Shown here piece after piece: positions 35,262 to 44,185 of a DNA stretch of 64,000 nt (within the stretch, counting starts at the first letter, position 1; each line of letters starts with the position of its first letter). The notes below the pieces were generated by a model, which worked only from the letters and a program-made list of their open reading frames with translations, made no database searches and was not told the origin of the DNA. Origin of the DNA: Alphaproteobacteria bacterium (GTDB lineage Bacteria; Pseudomonadota; Alphaproteobacteria; UBA8366; GCA-2717185); the NCBI GenBank assembly GCA_012103325.1, contig WLWY01000012.1:51907-115906 (forward strand). The letters are read 5' to 3'. The position numbers and the translations under genes were made by a program.

Positions 35262-36881
35262 CTACGCCAGACTGAACCCCTCGTAGCCGTTGGCGACAAC
35301 GTCGTTGCACTTGTTGGTGTAGGCCTCGACGCCGCCGACATAGGGCATAAAGATTCGCGGCTTGCCCGGGATGTTGGCGCCCATATACCAGGAATTCGCC
35401 AGCGGATAGAGCGTGCTGTCGGCAACCTCGTTATTGTGCGTGACCCATCCGTTTTCCGCACTAACTTCCGGCTCCATGCGGGATAGGCCGTTTTTGCGCA
35501 TATGCGCGATCGCGTTCGCGGCAAAATCCACGTGCCATTCGCAGGCCATGATCATCTGGCTTTTTACGCCCGGGCTTTGCGGCCCCGTAATCATGAACAT
35601 GTTGGGGAAGCCGGCGACCATAATGCCGAGATAGGAGCGCGGGCCATCCTCCCACTTGTCGCGGATGTTGTTACCCTGATCGGTGTTGATATCGATGTCG
35701 CGCATCGCGCCGGTCATCGCATCGAATCCGGTGGCGAAGGAGATCGCGTCCACATCGTAGGCGCTGCCATCGGTCAGTTGCAGCCCGGTTGCCGTAAACT
35801 GTTCGATCGGGTTGCTGCGGATATCGACCAAGGTGACGTTGTCGCGGTTATAGGTCTCGTAATAGTCCGTATCCAGAATGAGCCGCTTCGTGCCGATGGG
35901 ATGATCGTTCGGACACAACAGCTCCGCGGTTATGGGATCCTTGACTGTGGCTCGGATTTTTTCGCGCACGAAATCGGAGGCCGTATCGTTGGCCTCTTTG
36001 TTGAGCAGCAGATCCTTATAAGCAAATAGGAACGATATGCTGCCGCCTTCCGCCCATTTCGCTTCATAGTTCGCACGGCGCTCTTCCGCCTCGGCCTCGG
36101 CCGCACGTTTATCGGGCGGCGGATAACCCGCGATGCCGAACGGCGTGCTGTAGGCCGCCTTGCGGCGCTCGACATATTCTTCCTTGTGCTTGCGCTCTTT
36201 CTCCGGATCGAGCGGCGCGTTGCGCGCCGGCAGCGAGAAGTTTGCTGTGCGCTGAAACACATAGAGATGCTTGGCCTGCTTGGCGATCAGCGGAATGCTC
36301 TGCACGCCGGACGAACCGGTGCCGATCACGCCGACGATCTTGCCGGAGAAGTCCACACCCTCCTTTGGCCACAGGCCTGTATGGTATTTTTCGCCCTCGA
36401 AATCGTCGATGCCTTCAATCTGCGGGAACCGGGGCGTCGAAAGATTACCCGTCGCCATGATGCAATAGGGCGCGGAAACCGCCTCGCCCTGTTCGGTTGT
36501 GATCGTCCAGAGATTGGTTTTACTATCGAACCGCGCGGTCTTGATCCGCGTGCTCAACTGTACGTCGCGCAGGAGATCAAAACGCTCCGCGACATGATTT
36601 ATATAACGGAGAATTTCCGGCTGCGTGCCGTAGCGTTCCGGCCACTTCCATTCCTGCTGCAAGTCATCGTCAAACGAGTAGGAGTATTCCATGCTCTCGA
36701 CATCGCAACGGCAGCCCGGATAGCGGTTCCAGAACCAGGTCCCGCCGACCCCGTCACCGGCCTCATAGGCTCGGATCTTCAGGCCCTGCTGGCGCAGCTT
36801 GTGGATCGCGTAGAGCCCACCGACACCCGCGCCGATAATTATTACGTCGAGGTCGGATTCATCCATACTCACAGCAGCCAT
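35262..36881 (-). CDS. Flavin-containing monooxygenase, Baeyer-Villiger type
   Basis: A 539-residue class B monooxygenase, paralogous to 20292-21884. The FAD motif GAGVGGLYAIHKL starts at residue 18. The fingerprint FEGEKYHTGLWP at 161-172 fits FxGxxxHTxxWP exactly, and GTGSSGVQ is the NADPH motif. ATG 36881 is chosen because GGAG lies six bases before it; an ATG 12 codons upstream lacks one. It ends in GYEGFSLA, the same tail type as the first copy. It is divergent from the CoA-transferase at 36980 across 98 bp. A ketone-to-ester reaction is predicted. Confidence 0.93.
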   Translation of the reverse strand: MAAVSMDESDLDVIIIGAGVGGLYAIHKLRQQGLKIRAYEAGDGVGGTWFWNRYPGCRCDVESMEYSYSFDDDLQQEWKWPERYGTQPEILRYINHVAERFDLLRDVQLSTRIKTARFDSKTNLWTITTEQGEAVSAPYCIMATGNLSTPRFPQIEGIDDFEGEKYHTGLWPKEGVDFSGKIVGVIGTGSSGVQSIPLIAKQAKHLYVFQRTANFSLPARNAPLDPEKERKHKEEYVERRKAAYSTPFGIAGYPPPDKRAAEAEAEERRANYEAKWAEGGSISFLFAYKDLLLNKEANDTASDFVREKIRATVKDPITAELLCPNDHPIGTKRLILDTDYYETYNRDNVTLVDIRSNPIEQFTATGLQLTDGSAYDVDAISFATGFDAMTGAMRDIDINTDQGNNIRDKWEDGPRSYLGIMVAGFPNMFMITGPQSPGVKSQMIMACEWHVDFAANAIAHMRKNGLSRMEPEVSAENGWVTHNNEVADSTLYPLANSWYMGANIPGKPRIFMPYVGGVEAYTNKCNDVVANGYEGFSLA

Positions 36882-36979
36882 GGTCACTCCGAAAAAATAT
36901 GGTGCGCTATAGGGCACATATTAGCCACAATATGTCCGGACAAGAAGGCCGTCCTGAATTAGAACACGGGAGTCGATCG

Positions 36980-38203
36980 ATGGCAGAGCAAGCGCAAGGC
37001 CCGCTCTCGGGCATTAAAGTGTTGGACGTTACGATGAACCTGGCGGGGCCGGCCGCCGCGATGCATCTCGCCGACTTCGGCGCCGATGTGATCAAGGTCG
37101 AGCGGCCCAGCAGCGGTGACGATACGCGGCGCTTCGTGCCCGCCTTCAAAGGCGAGTCCTCGTCCTTCATGATGATTAACCGCAACAAGCGCGGCATCGC
37201 CATCGACCTGAAGAGCGAAAAGGGCAAGAACGTCTTCAAGACGCTGGTCAAAGGCAGCGACGTGCTGGTCGAGAACTTCCTGAAGGAAACGATGAACCGG
37301 CTCGGCCTTGGTTACGAGGTGTTGAAGGAAATCAATCCCAGCCTGATCTATTGCGGCATCTCCGGCTTCGGACGAACGGGGCCCTATTCCCATCTGGGCG
37401 GCGTCGACCTGATCGCCCAAGGCATGAGCGGGCTGATGAGCACAACGGGGTATGGCGGCGAGCATCCGCCGCTTAAGACAGGAGCGCCGATCTGCGACGT
37501 CATGACCGGCATGTTCGGCGCGATGGGCGTGCTGGCAGCCCTACAGCATCGTAACCGAACCGGCGAGGGTCAGTTTGTCGATACGTCGCTCATGGAATCC
37601 GGGATCGCGGCAACATTCCACCAGTCCTCGCAATATGTCGGTAGCGGCGAAGCGCCGGAAGCGCGCGGCAACGTGCATCCCTTGAGCGGTCCCTACGAAG
37701 TATTCCAGACACAGGATGGCTGGATGACCGTGGCGGCCGGCAACGATGAGCGTTGGGGCCGGCTCGCGCGGCTGCTGAGCCGCGAAGAGCTGATCGACGA
37801 TCCGCGCTTCGCCAAGACACCTGAACGCATGGCGAACCTCGACGCGGTGCGCGAGATCTTGACGCCGTATTTCCTTGAGAAGACCCGCGCAGAATGGATG
37901 CCGCTCATGGAAAAAGCGGGCATCCCCGCCGGACCGATCCTCGATACCGCCGAAATGCACGAGGACGAACAGGCCCGCCACCGCAACATGATTGTCGAAG
38001 TCGAACACAGTACGGTTGGCAAGATCGATACGCTCGGTCCCGCGGTAAAACTCTCCAAGTCGCCCACCAGCGTCCGCCGCGCAGCGCCACGCCTCGGCGA
38101 ACACAGCGCGGAGGTCCTATCGGAATATGGCTTCAGCGATGCGGAAATCGCGGATCTGTTAAAAGCCGGGGTGATCGAGATGCCGGAGATGGTGGACGCT
38201 TAA
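36980..38203 (+). CDS. CaiB/BaiF family CoA-transferase (class III)
   Basis: A 407-residue class III CoA-transferase that moves CoA between carboxylic acids. The N-terminal PLSGIKVLDVTMNLAGP, the DFGADVIKVERP strand, and Asp173 in GAPICDVMTG (the residue that carries the anhydride intermediate) are intact, as is the C-terminal MEKAGIPAGPILDTAEM segment. ATG 36980 has GGGAG eight bases before it. An upstream in-frame extension to 36899 is not supported. It overlaps the convergent LLM gene by four bases. It could activate an acid made by the adjacent oxygenases. Confidence 0.93.
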   Translation: MAEQAQGPLSGIKVLDVTMNLAGPAAAMHLADFGADVIKVERPSSGDDTRRFVPAFKGESSSFMMINRNKRGIAIDLKSEKGKNVFKTLVKGSDVLVENFLKETMNRLGLGYEVLKEINPSLIYCGISGFGRTGPYSHLGGVDLIAQGMSGLMSTTGYGGEHPPLKTGAPICDVMTGMFGAMGVLAALQHRNRTGEGQFVDTSLMESGIAATFHQSSQYVGSGEAPEARGNVHPLSGPYEVFQTQDGWMTVAAGNDERWGRLARLLSREELIDDPRFAKTPERMANLDAVREILTPYFLEKTRAEWMPLMEKAGIPAGPILDTAEMHEDEQARHRNMIVEVEHSTVGKIDTLGPAVKLSKSPTSVRRAAPRLGEHSAEVLSEYGFSDAEIADLLKAGVIEMPEMVDA

Positions 38204-39102
38204 GCGCGTTTCAGATCCGGGATGATCTCGGTCGCAATCTTTTCGAACATAGGCCGTTGCGCATCGACGGTCGGGAAATAGAGACCGATTTCGGAGATGC
38301 CGAGCTTCAACAAAGCTTCGACTCTGTCGGTGAAGACACGTTCCGACTCGTAGTAGGTAATCGAACCGCCACCCGCGCGCGACGCCGGATCGAACATCAG
38401 AAACGAACGCCGCAAACTTGCCGGGTCCCGGTCGAGCGCTTCGCAGGCCGCATCGACACGCGCGATGCGCACCCGTGTTTCTTCGAGTTGTGCCTCAAAC
38501 TCAGCCTCGAAGCTCATGCTGTTCCAATTGTCGGCAAACTGTGCCGCGATCTTCAGCATCACCGGACCCAGCGCGGCAATAACAAGCGGCGGACGCGGCG
38601 TTTGTACAGGCCGCGGATTCATCACCGCGTCCTTCACGCTATAGAATTCCCCCTCGAACAACGTCGTTTCGTTCACCAGCAAACGGTCGACGATCTCGAC
38701 ATATTCGCGAAACCGCGCGACCCGTTCCTTGGCCGCGTAATTTGGGATCCCGATCATGTCGTAAGCCGGATCGATAGTAAGCCCCGTGCCGAGCCCGACC
38801 TCGAGACGCCCGCCGGAAATATGATCGACGGTCAGGGCCTGACGCGCCAACATCGCCGGATTCCGCAGTGGAAATTGCGTAACGTATGTCGCAATGCGGA
38901 TGCGGGTAGTTTCCCGCGCGATTGCGGCAAGCAGTGTCCAGGCTTCGAACCAGGGCAAGATGGGATTGTTCCAGTCGACGAAATGGTCGCCCGTGGTCAC
39001 TAGATCGAAACCCAGTTCTTCGACATATTTAAAGTTGGCTAGCACCTTGTCCCACGAAGGACCCGGCAAGGTGATGACCTGAAAGCGAAGGTTGTGGGTC
39101 AT
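38200..39102 (-). CDS. LLM class flavin-dependent oxidoreductase
   Basis: A 300-residue LLM TIM-barrel enzyme. Features include LRFQVITLPGPSW at the N-terminus, GFDLVTTGDHFVDW, the IATYVTQFPLRNPAMLARQALTVDHISGG region and GRLEVGLGTGLT, the typical cofactor-binding stretch. It probably uses F420 or FMN. Its start overlaps the stop of the upstream EthD-like-fold gene by four bases, so the two are coupled. The 3' end overlaps the convergent CoA-transferase by four bases. The substrate is unknown. Confidence 0.9.
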   Translation of the reverse strand: MTHNLRFQVITLPGPSWDKVLANFKYVEELGFDLVTTGDHFVDWNNPILPWFEAWTLLAAIARETTRIRIATYVTQFPLRNPAMLARQALTVDHISGGRLEVGLGTGLTIDPAYDMIGIPNYAAKERVARFREYVEIVDRLLVNETTLFEGEFYSVKDAVMNPRPVQTPRPPLVIAALGPVMLKIAAQFADNWNSMSFEAEFEAQLEETRVRIARVDAACEALDRDPASLRRSFLMFDPASRAGGGSITYYESERVFTDRVEALLKLGISEIGLYFPTVDAQRPMFEKIATEIIPDLKRA

Positions 39103-39740
39103 GCTTGCCGCTCATAGCGCCGCGTCAGAATACGGACATGGTCGCGGAAATGCGGACGCACACGAGCGCTCCAGGGCGTGTCGATTGCGGTCTTCCACGC
39201 CTTGCTGCGCGTCACCTCGGGCGACTCAAGATGATAGATCGCCGCGTAACGGCGCGCACCTGCCGCCGTTTCGTCAGAACGATACCGCCGCGCCGCCAAC
39301 GTGCCTGGCACGGCCGTTAGCGCGGGCACATGTTCCTCGTCATACCAGGCGTTGAAGTCGTCTTCGCCCTCCGAGGCAACGTTCATCGCGTTGAGCAACA
39401 ATCCGCCCGCGCCGGACGGTGCCGCGGCATCGCCCGGCGTAATCTGCGTGCCCTCGAACCGTATCAAGCGAGTGCACATGCTCGTTACGCGCTTCGACCA
39501 GACCGTCAGGTTCCCATAGGCAATGGCCTTGTAAGCGTCACTGCGCAGCACATCGCCTCCATCGAGATCGTAGGTCGCGACCGAATAAGTCGGCTCGGCA
39601 TCGCCGATCCACCGCTCGCACGCACCGAAGCCCGGCACCGCCTGCCGCTCCGGAACATGTTCCAGATCGTACCAATCGTGAAACTCGTCTTCATACGCGC
39701 TCGAAAAATCGAACGCAGCGACCAACAGCCCCTTGGCCAT
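39099..39740 (-). CDS. Duplicated dimeric alpha/beta-barrel (EthD/DUF4286-like) protein
   Basis: A 213-residue protein made of two ~100-residue repeats. Each carries a W-Y-D-x-E-H-V-P-x-x-x-A-V-P-G motif: FHDWYDLEHVPERQAVPGF near residue 22 and FNAWYDEEHVPALTAVPGT near 130. That pattern matches dimeric ferredoxin-like barrels of the EthD/DUF4286 type, which often bind small hydrophobic compounds or help flavin enzymes. ATG 39740 has GGGAGAGA upstream. It is coupled by an ATGA overlap to the LLM enzyme downstream, suggesting a joint reaction. It is divergent from the HAD gene. Confidence 0.75.
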   Translation of the reverse strand: MAKGLLVAAFDFSSAYEDEFHDWYDLEHVPERQAVPGFGACERWIGDAEPTYSVATYDLDGGDVLRSDAYKAIAYGNLTVWSKRVTSMCTRLIRFEGTQITPGDAAAPSGAGGLLLNAMNVASEGEDDFNAWYDEEHVPALTAVPGTLAARRYRSDETAAGARRYAAIYHLESPEVTRSKAWKTAIDTPWSARVRPHFRDHVRILTRRYERQA

Positions 39741-39821
39741 GACGTTCTCTCCCGTAATTTCGATGCTATTATTGCAGGCGATCACCGTTTGCACACGGGC
39801 CATCAACCGGAAGTCGCGATT

Positions 39822-40295
39822 ATGCCGAAGTCAGCGGATTATCAGGCTTGGTTCTTCGATCTCGGCGGCACGCTTGTGGAAGTCGAAGACGACGAGATTG
39901 CCGTGACGTCCGAGGGCAGGATCATTCCTGTGTCCGATGCCATGGACGCCCTTGCGCGGCTGCGGGGTCGCCCGATTTTCATCGTTTCGAACCAGGCATC
40001 GGTCGCGGCGGGTACCCTCACGGCAACACAGGCATATGATTTCATCCGACAGGTCAACGATCTTAGCGGCGGCGCGGTGACAGACTTCCGCCTCGCCATG
40101 CATCCGCCCGAAGCTAGCCATCCCTGGCGCAAGCCGGCACCGGGCATGCTGACCGATTTGGCGCTCGTCTACAGCCTCGACCTGTCCCGTTGCGCCATGG
40201 TCGGCGATTCAATCAATGATGAAACGTGCGCGAGCAATGCCGGAATCGGCGCGTTTTTCTGGATCAACGATTTTCTTGGCATCTACGCCGACTGA
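39822..40295 (+). CDS. HAD-superfamily hydrolase
   Basis: A 157-residue small HAD hydrolase, probably a phosphatase. Motif I is FFDLGGTLVE with nucleophile Asp13; the usual second Asp is Gly15, a substitution seen in several HAD groups that may slow catalysis. Motif II is IVSNQAS, the motif III lysine lies in WRKPAPG, and motif IV is MVGDSINDETCA. The short cap fits the HAD-IIIA type. The start ATG has no clear ribosome site; an open frame extends far upstream but over the antisense EthD-like gene. It is convergent with the P450 gene. Confidence 0.82.
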   Translation: MPKSADYQAWFFDLGGTLVEVEDDEIAVTSEGRIIPVSDAMDALARLRGRPIFIVSNQASVAAGTLTATQAYDFIRQVNDLSGGAVTDFRLAMHPPEASHPWRKPAPGMLTDLALVYSLDLSRCAMVGDSINDETCASNAGIGAFFWINDFLGIYAD

Positions 40296-40307
40296 GCAAT
40301 CTCTCGT

Positions 40308-41540
40308 TCAGGCGAGAATGCGCACCGGCAGCGTGCGAATACCACGGATGAAGTTCGAATAGAGCCGTTCCGGTTCGCCCATCACTTCGATCTCCATTTG
40401 GCGGCCCAGAATTTCCTCCCACAGGATCTGCAATTGCAGTTCCGCCAGGCGGTCGCCCACGCAACGGTGGATGCCCGCCCCGAAGGCGAGATGCCGGCGC
40501 GGCTTGGCGCGGTCGATAATGAACCGGTCGGCCTGCGGGATCGCGTCTTCGTCCCAATTGCCGGAGACGTACCACATGACGACCTTGTCGCCCTTCGCAA
40601 TCCGCTGCCCCTGCAGCTCCGCATCCTGCGTCGCGGTGCGGCGCATATGAATGATCGGCGACTGGTAGCGGATGATTTCCGGCACCAGTTTATCGACCAG
40701 CGACGGGTCTGTGCGTAGCTTCGCATACTCGTCCGGATTATCGTTCAGCGCCACGAGACCGCCGGACATCGAATTACGCGTGGTGTCATTGCCACCGACG
40801 ATCAACAGGATCACGTTGCCGACGAATTCCTTCTGCGGCATATCGCGTGTCGCTTCGGTATGCGCCAGCATCGAGATCAGATCGAATTTCGGCTCAGCCT
40901 TGGCCCGTTCGTCGAACAACTCGCGGAAATAGTCGCCCATCTTGTCGAGTTCCGCCATGCGTTCTTCCTCGGTCCGGACGATCGCTTCCGGCGCGTCGAC
41001 ATTGGTGATCGAGACGTCCGACCAATAGGTCAGCAGATGCCGGTCTTCCCACGGGAAATCGAACAGCGTCGCCAGCATCATCGTGGTCAACTCGACGGAC
41101 ACCTTATCGACCCAATTAAACGTCTCGTTGCGGGGCAAGCCATCCAATACGGCGGCGGTGCGCTCCCGTATCGTTACCTCCATGTTTTGCAGATTGGTGC
41201 GGGCGACGATGGGTGCCACGGTCTTACGTTGCGCGGTGTGCCGCGGTGGATCCATGCGGATGAAACTTGTCGTCCGTGCATTCATCGGCCGCTCCGCCAG
41301 CTGAATGCCGCCTAAGCTGGAATCGGACGAATAGGTGTCGTGATCCAGCTCCACGGTCATGATGTCGTCGTACTTCGTGACCGACCAATAGGGACCGTAG
41401 GGACTCTGCGGGCAGTAATGCACCGGCGCTTCACGCCGCAGGCGCGCGAACAGGTCGTACCAGACATCGTTCTGATAGAGCCCCGGATCGCTGACGTCGA
41501 TCGCGTCGAGGGTTTCAACCGAAGCGGTGTTTACAGACAT
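40308..41540 (-). CDS. Cytochrome P450
   Basis: A ~410-residue bacterial P450 hydroxylase. The heme cysteine is Cys360 in HLAFGAGIHRCVG. The I-helix reads VGGNDTTRN, with the canonical acid-threonine pair, unlike the P450 at 17403. The K-helix-type sequence is present upstream. AGGAG lies at a nine-base spacing before ATG 41540 but directly abuts the ATG at 41549, so the shorter start is preferred. It is 71 bp downstream of the permuted CoA-transferase on the same strand. No redox partner is seen nearby. It is likely to act on terpenoid, steroid or fatty substrates by family resemblance only. Confidence 0.92.
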   Translation of the reverse strand: MSVNTASVETLDAIDVSDPGLYQNDVWYDLFARLRREAPVHYCPQSPYGPYWSVTKYDDIMTVELDHDTYSSDSSLGGIQLAERPMNARTTSFIRMDPPRHTAQRKTVAPIVARTNLQNMEVTIRERTAAVLDGLPRNETFNWVDKVSVELTTMMLATLFDFPWEDRHLLTYWSDVSITNVDAPEAIVRTEEERMAELDKMGDYFRELFDERAKAEPKFDLISMLAHTEATRDMPQKEFVGNVILLIVGGNDTTRNSMSGGLVALNDNPDEYAKLRTDPSLVDKLVPEIIRYQSPIIHMRRTATQDAELQGQRIAKGDKVVMWYVSGNWDEDAIPQADRFIIDRAKPRRHLAFGAGIHRCVGDRLAELQLQILWEEILGRQMEIEVMGEPERLYSNFIRGIRTLPVRILA

Positions 41541-41610
41541 GACGTTCATCTCCTGTGCGAGAGAAGATTACGTCATGCCGCACGGCAACGCCACCAAACC
41601 GCCAAGCGTT

Positions 41611-42963
41611 CTAAGTCCACGCCGGAACCGCACTTCCCAACGCCGTTGCCGGGTAATCCCAACGCGGCACGATTGCCCCGACCATCAAGGGAAAGCCAGT
41701 ACGCCGCGCCGGTCCCCAGGTCGTATTCTCGACATCCGAAGCGATATCGTCGGCGCCTTCCTGGATCGGGTCTTCCGTTGGCGATGTCTGTTCTTTCGTC
41801 AATAGGCGGGCGGTCCGGGCGAGCGAAAGGCGGGCTGACATGACGCGGCCTTGCCTGCGCGCAGCGAGTGCATGCAGCACCGACGCCGCGATCAGGTACC
41901 CCGTGCCGTGATCCAACGCCTGCACCGGCAGCGGCACCGGTTTTTCCGCGCCGGCCTGCGCCATGCCATGTTGCGCAATCCCGCTGCTCATCTGCACGAG
42001 ACTGTCGAAACCGCGCCAGTCCGCCCACGGCCCGGTCCAGCCATACGCATTGTGCGAGACGTCGACGAGACCGGGATTGAGGGCACGGCGTTCCTCCGGG
42101 CCATAAGCAAGACCCGGTAGCGCACCCGCGCGGTAGCCATGGACGAGGACATCCGCCGACGACAGCAGCCCTTCGAAAATCTTTCGATCATCCGCATCAC
42201 GAAGATTCAGCTCGGCACAACGCTTGCCCAGCGTTACTTCCGGCGCGACATTGGCTTCGTCGTAGTTCAGCGGGTCGATCCGCAACACGTCTGCACCGAA
42301 CGCCGCCAGGAACCGGGTCGCCACCGGCCCCGCGAGAACGCGCGTCAGGTCCAGCACGCGCAGACCTGCAAGCGGCCGCGCGGGATCGATGGGCTCGGAT
42401 TTAGGTTCCGCGGAATCGTGCTCGGCCCAGGCAACCAACGGCTCCTGCGCCACGGCCCCGCCCTGCGGATGATCGGCCCAGGCATCAAGGCTCCGCATCG
42501 TTGCAGCGCAGCCGCCGGCCGCAACGATTGCCGCCTCGAGCTTGCCCACCTCCCAATTCGCGACGGCAGCTGTAACTTCGTCCCGGTCCTCCGCCGTGCC
42601 CAGGACGGATAGCGCGACCGCACGATGGTGATCCGCATTGGTGTGCAACCGGATCCAGCCATCTTTCGCCTGGTAGTCGCCAGCAACGGCATCCCACACC
42701 GGTGGCATCTCCCAGCCCTCCGGATGGATCGTCATGCCAAACCATAGCGATGCGAGACGCCGGTCGACCGTGACGGGTGCTGCCATCCCGCCATTGGCGG
42801 CATAGCGGGAAAGCGCGATGCCCGCGGCCCCGACTGTTGCGGCAGCGAAGTCGCTTACGGCGAACCAGGACGGCAGAATGCCCTCCCCGGTCACGTTCAA
42901 GGACCAAGGCTCGGCCGTATCCTCTTTGAATGCCGCTTCGATGTTGGTGATGTATGCCGTCAT
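41611..42963 (-). CDS. CaiB/BaiF-type CoA-transferase with permuted domain order
   Basis: A 450-residue class III CoA-transferase whose order looks rotated. Residues ~80-190 carry segments that normally form the C-terminal part of CaiB (YQAKDGWIRLHTN, VLGTAED and an AGGCAATMRSLDAWADHPQG stretch). The canonical N-terminal start PLAGLRVLDLTRVLAGP and FGADVLRIDP follow only at about residue 198. The large domain then continues to LPVQALDHGTGYL, whose Asp is the likely catalytic residue. CGGGAG precedes ATG 42963 and falls inside a palindrome (42963-42995). It is upstream of the P450 gene and divergent from the HTH-citrate-synthase gene. Confidence 0.85.
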   Translation of the reverse strand: MTAYITNIEAAFKEDTAEPWSLNVTGEGILPSWFAVSDFAAATVGAAGIALSRYAANGGMAAPVTVDRRLASLWFGMTIHPEGWEMPPVWDAVAGDYQAKDGWIRLHTNADHHRAVALSVLGTAEDRDEVTAAVANWEVGKLEAAIVAAGGCAATMRSLDAWADHPQGGAVAQEPLVAWAEHDSAEPKSEPIDPARPLAGLRVLDLTRVLAGPVATRFLAAFGADVLRIDPLNYDEANVAPEVTLGKRCAELNLRDADDRKIFEGLLSSADVLVHGYRAGALPGLAYGPEERRALNPGLVDVSHNAYGWTGPWADWRGFDSLVQMSSGIAQHGMAQAGAEKPVPLPVQALDHGTGYLIAASVLHALAARRQGRVMSARLSLARTARLLTKEQTSPTEDPIQEGADDIASDVENTTWGPARRTGFPLMVGAIVPRWDYPATALGSAVPAWT

Positions 42964-42995
42964 TTTTTACTCCCGGTTCACTACCGGGTAAAAAA
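42963..42995. promoter_or_regulatory. Palindrome overlapping the CoA-transferase ribosome site
   Basis: An inverted repeat with core CCCGGT/ACCGGG (42972-42977 and 42983-42988), flanked by T and A runs that extend pairing to 42963-42995 with a two-base bulge. It covers the ribosome site of the minus-strand CoA-transferase. It could be an operator, an mRNA hairpin, or both. Confidence 0.5.
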
Positions 42996-43004
42996 ATCAA
43001 ACCC

Positions 43005-43019
43005 TTGACGTTTCGTCAA
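43005..43019. promoter_or_regulatory. Operator-like palindrome TTGACG-TTT-CGTCAA
   Basis: A perfect 15-bp inverted repeat with a three-base centre, 21 bp before the ATG of the HTH-citrate-synthase gene and within the 76-bp divergent spacer. The neighbouring CTTGATCAAG (43021-43030) is a second perfect palindrome. They are plausible binding sites for the HTH-containing product itself; this is inference. Confidence 0.5.
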
Positions 43020-43039
43020 TCTTGATCAAGATAATCAAT

Positions 43040-44176
43040 ATGTCTGAAACGCAAGAAATTTCGGCGGCGGAAGCGTCGGCGACGCTCGGCGTCTCGCGGG
43101 ACACCCTTTATGCCTATGTCAGCCGCGGCCTCGTGCGGGCCGCTCAGGACCCCGAGGATGCCCGCAAAAGCCTCTACGACCGGCGCGATATCGACGCGCT
43201 GCTGGCCCGCAAGCGGCGCGGCCGGTCGCGCAAGGAAATCGCGGCCTCCACCTTGAACTGGGGCGAGCCGGTGCTGCCGTCGAAGATCACGCGGATTGCG
43301 GACGGTGCGTTCTATTACTGCGGCGCCGATGCGGTCGCCCTGTCGCGGGACGCCAGCCTGGAGGATATCGCCCGCCGGATTGCCCGCATTCCCGTTGCCG
43401 CCTCTGCCGCCGTACACGACGGGCCTTCGCCGCCCCGTCTTGCGACGCCGCTGACGCGCATGATGCAGGCGATGTCGCAGGCTGCCATCGAACCGCCCGG
43501 ACAGGACGGCCCGGCGGAGGGCGGCCGGCTTTTGCGGCGGATCGCCTTGAGCGCGGCAGGGACCGACGACCCCGGCGATTTGCTCATTCACGACATCCTC
43601 GCGCGAGCCTGGTCCAAAGATCCGCGTGCGCCGGACCTCCTGCGCCGGGCGCTGGTGCTGTGCGCCGACCACGAGCTCAATGCCTCCGCCTATGCCACCC
43701 GCGTCGTCGCCTCGACAGGCGCCTGGCTCCCGGCCTGCCTGCTCACGGGACTGGCGGCGCTTTCCGGGCCCCGGCATGGCGGCATCATCGATGTCGGCCG
43801 GTCCTGGGTCGGGAAAGCGGCCCGATCTGTCGCCCAGGGCAAACCGCCCGACCTACCGGAAGGCGACGAGCCGCCGCCGGGCTTCGGGCATCCGCTTTAC
43901 CCCAACGGCGATCCGCGCGCGCTGGAGTTGCTCGACCATTGCCCGCCACCGCCGGAATGGACAGCCCTGATCGATTACCTCGGCGCAACGTACAATCTGC
44001 GCCCGAGCCTCGATATCGGCCTGATCACCTTGGAACGGCAATTGAAGCTGCCACGCGGCGCCGGTTTCGGTATCTTCGCCGTCGGCCGGACCGCCGGATG
44101 GCTCGCACATATCTTCGAGCAGCGGCGCAGCGGGCACCTCATCCGGCCGCGCGCGTTCTACGGTGCAGAAAACTAA
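43040..44176 (+). CDS. HTH-citrate synthase family fusion protein
   Basis: About 378 residues. The N-terminus holds a MerR/excisionase-type winged helix (SAAEASATLGVSRDTLYAYVSRGLV, then DARKSLYDRRDIDALLARKRRGR). The rest belongs to the citrate synthase superfamily: ELNASAYATRVVASTGAWLPACLLTGLAALSGPRHGG, PGFGHPLYPNGDPRA and GRTAGWLAHIFEQRRSG are the substrate and CoA-binding segments. Such fusions are found in proteobacteria and may be citrate or 2-methylcitrate synthases or metabolite-sensing regulators. ATG 43040 is used; TTG 43022 is an in-frame alternative inside a palindrome. It is divergent from the CoA-transferase. Confidence 0.88.
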   Translation: MSETQEISAAEASATLGVSRDTLYAYVSRGLVRAAQDPEDARKSLYDRRDIDALLARKRRGRSRKEIAASTLNWGEPVLPSKITRIADGAFYYCGADAVALSRDASLEDIARRIARIPVAASAAVHDGPSPPRLATPLTRMMQAMSQAAIEPPGQDGPAEGGRLLRRIALSAAGTDDPGDLLIHDILARAWSKDPRAPDLLRRALVLCADHELNASAYATRVVASTGAWLPACLLTGLAALSGPRHGGIIDVGRSWVGKAARSVAQGKPPDLPEGDEPPPGFGHPLYPNGDPRALELLDHCPPPPEWTALIDYLGATYNLRPSLDIGLITLERQLKLPRGAGFGIFAVGRTAGWLAHIFEQRRSGHLIRPRAFYGAEN

Positions 44177-44185
44177 GGGTCGCTC

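Noticed and set aside
39822..39875. Missing second Asp in the HAD motif I as evidence of inactivity
   Set aside because: DLGGT occurs in several HAD groups, so this alone does not show loss of function.
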